From: JAJPJX01 sp964568355
Lineage (GTDB): Bacteria; Acidobacteriota; Terriglobia; Bryobacterales; Bryobacteraceae
Assembly (NCBI GenBank): GCA_964568355.1
Contig: CAZMRK010000661.1
Location: forward strand, 1-6,243
Direction: 5' to 3'
DNA length: 6,243 nt
The position numbers were made by a program, and so were the translations under genes. Positions 1-4,527 of the stretch are shown here, one piece after another. Each line of letters begins with the position of its first letter. Within the stretch, counting starts at the first letter, position 1. The notes under the pieces were generated by a model. That model was given only the letters and a program-made list of their open reading frames with translations, searched no databases and had not been told where the DNA came from.

Positions 1-1487
1 CCGAGTACAGCTCCCGAGCGGTACGATTCCTGGGGGAGGCCGGGGCTTTCCCGGCGAATGAGAGCATCCCCTACGACCTGTTACGGGACGGTCTGCTCCC
101 GGGCGCCTTTGTCTCACTGTTGATCCCAACCGCGTTTCAAGGTGTAATCGGGAGTGGAGAGGTCATCAATCCGTATGCCGGGGTCCTTCCGCTGATTTTT
201 GCGATCGCGGGCATTTGGGCCACTTGGGAGTGCCGATGGACTAAGTTCCTGACCCTCCTGGCGCTTGTCTCTTTTCTCTATTCCTTGGGCGGCTTTTCGG
301 CATTGCACGGTTTGCTGTATACCGTGATCCCCCGACTGTGGATGGCGCGCGAAGCCGGCCGGATCGTATACCTCACGAACTTCGCACTTGCGATTCTCAC
401 GGCTTTCGGTGTGCAGCACCTGTTCTCAGACTCCGTTCGGACGGTAAATTGGGCTGGCCTGCAGCGGGTTTATACTTGGGTCGTCGTCGCAGCCGGAGGA
501 ATCCTGCTGGTTGGCGCAGTCTTAGGGCGGCCGGCTTTGAGCCCCTGGATCCATTTCTCTCTATTGATGATGATTCTCTCCTACGTCCTCTTTTCCTACA
601 TCATCCGCGGCAACGGAGGCCGTTCCGTCCAATTCTTAGCGGTGGCGCTGACTCTTTTCGATCTCGCCGCCTTCGATTGGAGCGCTGCAAACAAGAGAGA
701 GACGGCACGCACCGGGATAAATCATTTCGAGCGGTTGTTCAGTTGCCGGCGAGCTGTCGAGTTTCTGAGAGCACAACCGGGCTTCTTCCGGGTGGAAGTA
801 GCAGCTGATCCCACACCCAACATAGGCAATTTCTTCGGCGTTGAAACTACCTATGGCGCCGGCGTAACGATCCCAACGGATTATTTCGCGATCATGGGGC
901 GGCGCGAGCTGCTAAATGTCCGATATCGTCTCACCCCGGCATCGGCCAAGGAACCTGGCACGGTGTGGTCGGATGCCGTCTGGCAGATCCAGGAGGTCCC
1001 GAATCCTTCTCCCCGCGCGTGGCTGGTTCACCAGGCCACGGTTGAGACGTCACCGGATCGCTGCCGCACGCTACTGTCCGATCCCCAATTTGACCCGCGA
1101 CGAATCGCCATCATAGACAGCCCCGTTTCACTGGACGCCGCAGGGTCCGACGGTCACGAAGCCGCAGTGTTCTCGCGGCTCGCGCCGACCAGCATCCAGG
1201 TGCATGTACATGCTGTTTCGCGCGCACTTCTGGTATTGAGCGAAACCTACTATCCTGGCTGGCGGGCGACTGTGAACGGAATACCGCAGCGCATCTATCG
1301 AACAGATGTCGCCCTGCGCGGAATTGTCGTTCCGTCAGGTGATAGCGAAGTAGTTCTGCACTACACTCCTCTGTCCATCTATCTCGGCGGGGCGTTGAGC
1401 GCTGCCACCTTCGGGTGCGTACTTGCAGCCTGGGTCGTCGCGTCCCGTCACCGCTTCCGGCTGAGGTGGAGGCGGCGCCCGGAATAG
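1..1487 (+). CDS. YfhO-family multi-pass membrane protein, paralogue A (5' end outside window)
   Basis: The reading frame is open from base 3 with no stop, so the gene begins upstream of the window; 494 residues are visible and it ends at TAG 1485-1487. The opening residues EYSSRAVRFL match the IEYGRQAVRW segment of the other YfhO-like gene here. Hydrophobic segments lie near visible residues 58-75, 82-98, 121-141, 156-175, 183-201 and 209-226. A soluble domain of about 230 residues follows, with FLRAQPGFFRVEV (254-266), a N-x-G-N-F-F-G-V-E-T-T-Y-G stretch (273-285) and the family hallmark YYPGWRATVNG (416-426), then a last membrane helix (about 459-479) and an Arg-rich cytoplasmic tail. In Firmicutes, YfhO is a GT-C-type protein needed to put sugars on lipoteichoic acid; in this lineage the acceptor is unknown. 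The N-terminal part, where GT-C catalytic acids normally sit, is not visible. Hand-counted 60-base blocks give about 53-60% GC, lower than the other genes. The family call is firm; the substrate is not. Confidence 0.9.
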   Translation, partial: EYSSRAVRFLGEAGAFPANESIPYDLLRDGLLPGAFVSLLIPTAFQGVIGSGEVINPYAGVLPLIFAIAGIWATWECRWTKFLTLLALVSFLYSLGGFSALHGLLYTVIPRLWMAREAGRIVYLTNFALAILTAFGVQHLFSDSVRTVNWAGLQRVYTWVVVAAGGILLVGAVLGRPALSPWIHFSLLMMILSYVLFSYIIRGNGGRSVQFLAVALTLFDLAAFDWSAANKRETARTGINHFERLFSCRRAVEFLRAQPGFFRVEVAADPTPNIGNFFGVETTYGAGVTIPTDYFAIMGRRELLNVRYRLTPASAKEPGTVWSDAVWQIQEVPNPSPRAWLVHQATVETSPDRCRTLLSDPQFDPRRIAIIDSPVSLDAAGSDGHEAAVFSRLAPTSIQVHVHAVSRALLVLSETYYPGWRATVNGIPQRIYRTDVALRGIVVPSGDSEVVLHYTPLSIYLGGALSAATFGCVLAAWVVASRHRFRLRWRRRPE

Positions 1488-1490
1488 ATA

Positions 1491-1504
1491 GTCCGCAAGC
1501 GGAC
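1491..1504 (+). terminator. Possible weak terminator hairpin after YfhO paralogue A
   Basis: GTCCGC-AA-GCGGAC is a perfect inverted repeat starting three bases after the TAG stop; the realistic fold is a 5-bp stem with a CAAG tetraloop. An overlapping alternative pairs AGTCC (1490-1494) with GGACT (1506-1510). No T-run follows, so it is not a canonical intrinsic terminator. It could instead be an RNA 3'-end stabilising hairpin or chance. Confidence 0.3.
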
Positions 1505-1631
1505 AGGACTCTAGTCGCATGCCTGGCTCCTTCGACTGAGGCGTATGATCGGACACTGGCCGCCGGGGAGGTGAAATTACTTACAGGAAACCGGAATCAG
1601 GAGTGCCGTCCTACGTCACGACCCGGATAAT

Positions 1632-1660
1632 GTAGTTGACGTGTAGTTGCATCGTAGCTG
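1632..1660 (+). repeat. Three GTAGYTG direct repeats at 11-base period (candidate operator)
   Basis: GTAGTTG occurs at 1632-1638 and 1643-1649, and GTAGCTG at 1654-1660. The starts are exactly 11 bases apart, one helical turn, so all three face the same side of DNA. The last copy ends 10 bases before the -10-like TATAGA at 1671. Tandem heptamers or pentamers at 11-base spacing close upstream of -10 are the usual binding pattern of OmpR/PhoB-type winged-helix activators (pho boxes) and of SARP regulators. The geometry is seen directly; the regulator is inference and none is encoded in the window. Confidence 0.5.
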
Positions 1661-1676
1661 GCAAGGGTCTTATAGA
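1648..1676 (+). promoter_or_regulatory. Candidate promoter of the GT39-like gene
   Basis: TTGCAT (1648-1653, three of six matches to the sigma-70 -35 consensus) and TATAGA (1671-1676, four of six matches to the -10) are separated by 17 bases. The weak -35 overlaps the second and third 11-base repeats, as expected if an activator replaces -35 recognition. A start site about 7 bases after the -10 would fall at or beside the ATG at 1682, giving a leaderless or nearly leaderless mRNA. The match to consensus is modest, and AT-rich chance sequence is possible. Confidence 0.35.
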
Positions 1677-1681
1677 AATTT

Positions 1682-3247
1682 ATGGAATTCTCGCGATCTC
1701 GCGGAGAGATGGCGCTATTGGTGGGAACGGCGCTATTCGCGATAGCCTGGCTGGCCGCACGCGCCTGTGTACAATCGGTCACCATCGACGAGGCCGATAG
1801 CTATCTTGCCTTTGCGAGGCCGGACTGGCCGGCGCACTGGTATCCGGCGGCGGCCAATCACGTACTCAACACCGTTTTGGTGCGCCTGTCGACGCGTTTG
1901 TTCGGACTGTCCCACCTGACCTTGCGCCTGCCGGCCTTGATCGGCGCGGTGATCTTCGTAATCTGCTGCCTGCGCTTCTGTATCCGAATGGCTGCGCCGG
2001 CCTGGGTGCGCTGGGTCCTGCTGCTGTGCCTGACCTACAATCCACTGGTGATGGATCACCTGGTGGCCGCGCGCGGCTACAGCCTGGCCTTGGCGCTGCT
2101 CATGACGGCCGTGCTGATGGCAGCCGGCTGCTTGCTATCCGATGAGCCGGGCGAGGAAACCCGGCTCTACCGGCGGGCGGCGGTCGCATCCGCCTGTGCC
2201 GCCCTCTCGTTCAGCGCGAATTTCTCTTTCGCGTTCGTGAACGCAGCGGTGATGGCGCTATTCCTGGCGTGGACCTGGAGACGGGCGGCCTACCGCGGCA
2301 GGCTGGCCGCGGCCGGCCTGCTGCCGGGCTTCGCAGTCGTGCTCGTGATCTGCTCCTCGGTCCTGTGGAAGTGGCCCAAGGGAGAGCTCGCCTATGGCGC
2401 GCACTCCTTAGCCGAAATGTGGGACGGCCTGGTGGCCTCCTCCTTTTTTGAGTTGAACGAGAACCTGGTTAATCCGCTCCTGCTCGATGGCTTGCGATAC
2501 GTCCAGCCGGCGCTGCCTGCAGCGCTGCTGGCGGTGTGCGCGGCCCGGATATTCGTGATTCTGCGGACAAGGCGCGCCTGGCTGCACACAACCGGCCGGA
2601 GGCCCGAGCGCATGGTGTTCTACCTGGGTGCGGTTCTGGCAATTTGCCTGCTCCTCCACTGGCTGGCCCTGCACTTCTGGAACCTGCCGCTGCCCCTCAA
2701 TCGCACCGCGGTCTTCTTTGTGCCGCTGTTCCTCCTGCTGATGGGCTTCGCTATTGTAGTGCCGGGCCGGTCGCGCTGGAGCGTAGCCACGCGTGTCGCG
2801 GGCATGACCGTGCTCTCGCTGGGGGCGTTCTTCTTTCTCGGCTGCCTGCGGCTCTCTTACTTCCGGGAATGGAAATTCGACGCCGACACCGCCCCGGCCT
2901 ACCGCATGCTGGACCAGCTATGCCGCAGCGAAGGCATCCACGAGGTACCGGTGGAGTGGCGTTATCTCTCCAGCCTGAATTTCTATCGCGTCATGTACCA
3001 CGGCGAAACATCGCTGTCTTTCGCGGCGCCGGCGGCCACGTTTCCGGAAACGAACCGTTATCCCGAGAATCGGCAGGTGTACGTGCTCTTCTGGCCTGTT
3101 GACGAAGCATTCGCTCGCAGCCAGCAACTCGAAATCGTCTTTCGTGGGACCCGGAGCGACCTGGTGATCGCGCGCCGTGCCCGCTCAGATCTTCAGAAAC
3201 AGCTTGCGCCGGTACATCCAGAAAAGCATCAGCCAATAGGTAAGTAA
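1682..3247 (+). CDS. GT39/ArnT-like GT-C membrane glycosyltransferase
   Basis: A complete 521-residue multi-pass membrane protein. After a first helix (about 11-30) it has TIDEADSYL (34-42). The paired acids D36/E37 in the first extracytoplasmic loop are the expected catalytic/metal site of GT-C enzymes of the PMT/ArnT type. Next come ANHVLNTVLVRLSTRLFG (59-75) and LRLPAL (81-86), where the family usually has NHPL-N and LRLPAL. YNPLV-D-LVAARGYSL (119-134), PLPLNRTAVFFVPL (336-349) and further helices near 86-100, 108-118, 133-152, 180-198, 207-226, 276-294, 312-331, 343-360 and 372-388 follow, then a soluble C-terminal region of about 130 residues. It should transfer a sugar from a polyprenyl-phosphate donor outside the membrane; the acceptor is unknown. 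ATG 1682 has no convincing ribosome binding site. ATG 1709 (residue 10) follows GGAGAG directly, which is too close to be ideal. Residues 502-521 lie on the antisense of the next gene and look like an unconserved hydrophilic extension. Confidence 0.85.
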   Translation: MEFSRSRGEMALLVGTALFAIAWLAARACVQSVTIDEADSYLAFARPDWPAHWYPAAANHVLNTVLVRLSTRLFGLSHLTLRLPALIGAVIFVICCLRFCIRMAAPAWVRWVLLLCLTYNPLVMDHLVAARGYSLALALLMTAVLMAAGCLLSDEPGEETRLYRRAAVASACAALSFSANFSFAFVNAAVMALFLAWTWRRAAYRGRLAAAGLLPGFAVVLVICSSVLWKWPKGELAYGAHSLAEMWDGLVASSFFELNENLVNPLLLDGLRYVQPALPAALLAVCAARIFVILRTRRAWLHTTGRRPERMVFYLGAVLAICLLLHWLALHFWNLPLPLNRTAVFFVPLFLLLMGFAIVVPGRSRWSVATRVAGMTVLSLGAFFFLGCLRLSYFREWKFDADTAPAYRMLDQLCRSEGIHEVPVEWRYLSSLNFYRVMYHGETSLSFAAPAATFPETNRYPENRQVYVLFWPVDEAFARSQQLEIVFRGTRSDLVIARRARSDLQKQLAPVHPEKHQPIGK

Positions 3248-4411
3248 GATGGCAGCGCCGAACACGAAAGGCTCCAGACCGGCGCCGAAGATGCGGAATG
3301 GAGCCGGTCCCAGGTGGATCCGGAACGAATCGGCGACGAAGCGATCGCACAAGTGGGCGATCAGGTAAGCGGCAATAGAGTTCATCCCCACCACCACCAG
3401 CGGGAACGCCCAGCGGCGATACCCTTTGACCTCGATGAGCCAGCAGAAGGCAGCCAACAGAAGGAAACAGGCGCCTCCGCTAAATAGCGTCCACGAGGGA
3501 GTCCAGATGCGCTTGACCACCGGACAGACTCCGGCCACGTGCAGCAGCAGGCCCGCGGCAATACCGGCCCCACCGGCAAGCAGCAGCCGCCGCATCGGCA
3601 TTTGCGGCGCGGCGGAGCGCAGCCAGCGGCCTGCCGCAAGGCCCAGGATCATGGTTCCCAGCGTCGGGATGAAACTGAGCGTGAGATAGCCGCCGCCGTT
3701 GGCGACGAAGGGGCGCGTACGTGGAAAGAGGTTCAGAAACCACTGGTCAAAAGCCAGACCGAGATTGGCGTTCTTGTCCCAGTGGGCCGCGAAGCCGGCG
3801 TAGTGGTGCCAGTCCGCAGGCACGCCGACGGCCTGGAAGTCATAAGCGGGGCCGGGCACCGGATAGAGCGCCCAGGCAGCCCAGTAGCCGGTGAGAATCA
3901 CGGCGAGTGCGATCCATTGCCAGCGCGGCGGGCGGAAACCCAGCAGGAACAGGAACGGGTAGCCGAGTCCGATCTGCGTAAGCGTGTCCTCAAACGTGAA
4001 ATTGGTCTGGGGACTGTGCGTGGAGCGCAGGAAAATGCCCAGCGCGATCAATAACAGCGAGCGCCACAGCGCGTGGGCGAACAGTTTGCCAAACGTGCCG
4101 CCCTTGGCCACGCGGCTCGCGATCGAGTACGGCAGCGCCACGCCCACCAAAAACGAGAAGGAGGGCTGAATCAGGTCGTGCAGGGAGCAGCCCGCCCATT
4201 CCACATGAGTCTGGTTATAGGCCAGGATGGCCCAGAACCAGTTGCCGGGAAAGGACTGCGCAACGCGGGCGAAGCTCAGCACTTCGCCCATCATGAGGAG
4301 CATGACCAGACCGCGATAGGCATCTACCGCAATGTTGCGGGCCGGTTTGGGAACCGCAGCGGCCGGAGGAGCGATCGGCGCAACCTGATTGACAACAGCA
4401 TCCACGGGCAT
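3185..4411 (-). CDS. HGSNAT/DUF5009-like membrane acyltransferase (heparan-alpha-glucosaminide N-acetyltransferase family)
   Basis: A 408-residue integral membrane protein. After a Pro/Ala-rich cytoplasmic N-terminus it has IAVDAYRGLVMLLM (27-40), the family's opening '(L/V)DA-RG' helix, then THVEWAGCSLHDL (68-80) and PSFSFLVG (83-90). These match the extracytoplasmic segment of the HGSNAT catalytic domain, and H69 is the likely acetyl-accepting histidine by analogy with the lysosomal enzyme. Later signatures are NGGGYLTLSFIPTLGTMILG (238-257), KRIWTPSWTLFSGG (300-313) and VGMNSIAAYLIAHL (341-354), ending with a helix and the basic tail YRRKLFLKI. HGSNAT carries acetyl from cytoplasmic acetyl-CoA across the membrane to an amino sugar; bacterial relatives are mostly uncharacterised. 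The frame opens at a TTG (4447), but I chose ATG 4411 because GGGAGGT lies six bases before it and a -10 box at 4459-4464 leaves no room for a TTG leader. The last 20 codons overlap the convergent GT39-like gene. The family is clear; the substrate is unknown. Confidence 0.87.
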   Translation of the reverse strand: MPVDAVVNQVAPIAPPAAAVPKPARNIAVDAYRGLVMLLMMGEVLSFARVAQSFPGNWFWAILAYNQTHVEWAGCSLHDLIQPSFSFLVGVALPYSIASRVAKGGTFGKLFAHALWRSLLLIALGIFLRSTHSPQTNFTFEDTLTQIGLGYPFLFLLGFRPPRWQWIALAVILTGYWAAWALYPVPGPAYDFQAVGVPADWHHYAGFAAHWDKNANLGLAFDQWFLNLFPRTRPFVANGGGYLTLSFIPTLGTMILGLAAGRWLRSAAPQMPMRRLLLAGGAGIAAGLLLHVAGVCPVVKRIWTPSWTLFSGGACFLLLAAFCWLIEVKGYRRWAFPLVVVGMNSIAAYLIAHLCDRFVADSFRIHLGPAPFRIFGAGLEPFVFGAAILLTYWLMLFWMYRRKLFLKI

Positions 4412-4417
4412 CGGACA

Positions 4418-4424
4418 ACCTCCC
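4418..4424 (-). promoter_or_regulatory. Strong ribosome binding site of the acyltransferase gene
   Basis: On the minus strand GGGAGGT is followed by six bases and then ATG at 4411. This is a near-ideal Shine-Dalgarno and spacing. It decides the start in favour of MPVDAVVN over the TTG at 4447 and the ATG at 4438. Confidence 0.75.
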
Positions 4425-4458
4425 ACTGACGGCAGCATCGGCTGCAAGTCACGCCACT

Positions 4459-4464
4459 AGTATA
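4459..4464 (-). promoter_or_regulatory. Candidate -10 box (TATACT) for the acyltransferase gene
   Basis: TATACT on the minus strand matches five of six bases of the sigma-70 -10. Transcription would start near 4452, leaving a leader of about 40 bases containing the GGGAGGT site. No good -35 is present: at 16, 17 or 18 bases spacing the hexamers are GTAAGC, GGTAAG and CGGTAA. The promoter may therefore be weak or activator-dependent. It suggests this gene can be expressed apart from the YfhO gene upstream of it. Confidence 0.4.
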
Positions 4465-4527
4465 GGGCATTTTCTGGATGGCTTACCGGGCGGAAACCAT
4501 GCGCAAAGCGTCTCCGAACCACGGCCG

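Noticed and set aside
1202..1213. A perfect 12-base palindrome, GCATGTACATGC
   Set aside because: It lies inside YfhO paralogue A and is produced by codons for Val-His-Val-His-Ala in the soluble domain; no promoter or second copy nearby suggests an operator.
1415..1630. A 71-codon plus-strand frame spanning the end of YfhO paralogue A and the intergenic region
   Set aside because: It begins inside the gene in another frame, has no ribosome binding site and no motif; the region is better explained by non-coding regulatory sequence.
1692..1746. Short inverted and direct repeats (CGCGA-TC-TCGCG; GGCGCTATT twice, 18 bases apart) at the start of the GT39-like gene
   Set aside because: They fall in the coding sequence for the first helix, where repeated Ala-Leu codons make such repeats likely; stems are only five base pairs.
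2536..3102. A 188-codon second frame on the plus strand within the GT39-like gene
   Set aside because: It is an out-of-frame shadow rich in Pro, Arg and Ala; the membrane-protein frame carries all the conserved motifs.
3539..4054. A 171-codon open frame on the plus strand inside the acyltransferase gene
   Set aside because: It is antisense to clear family motifs, has no ribosome binding site I would trust, and no recognisable domain.
4480..4498. An imperfect hairpin (GGTTTCC / GGTAAGCC on the minus strand) after YfhO paralogue B, considered as a terminator
   Set aside because: The stem needs a bulge and a G-T pair and is followed by ATCCAG rather than a T-run, so it is not a credible intrinsic terminator.
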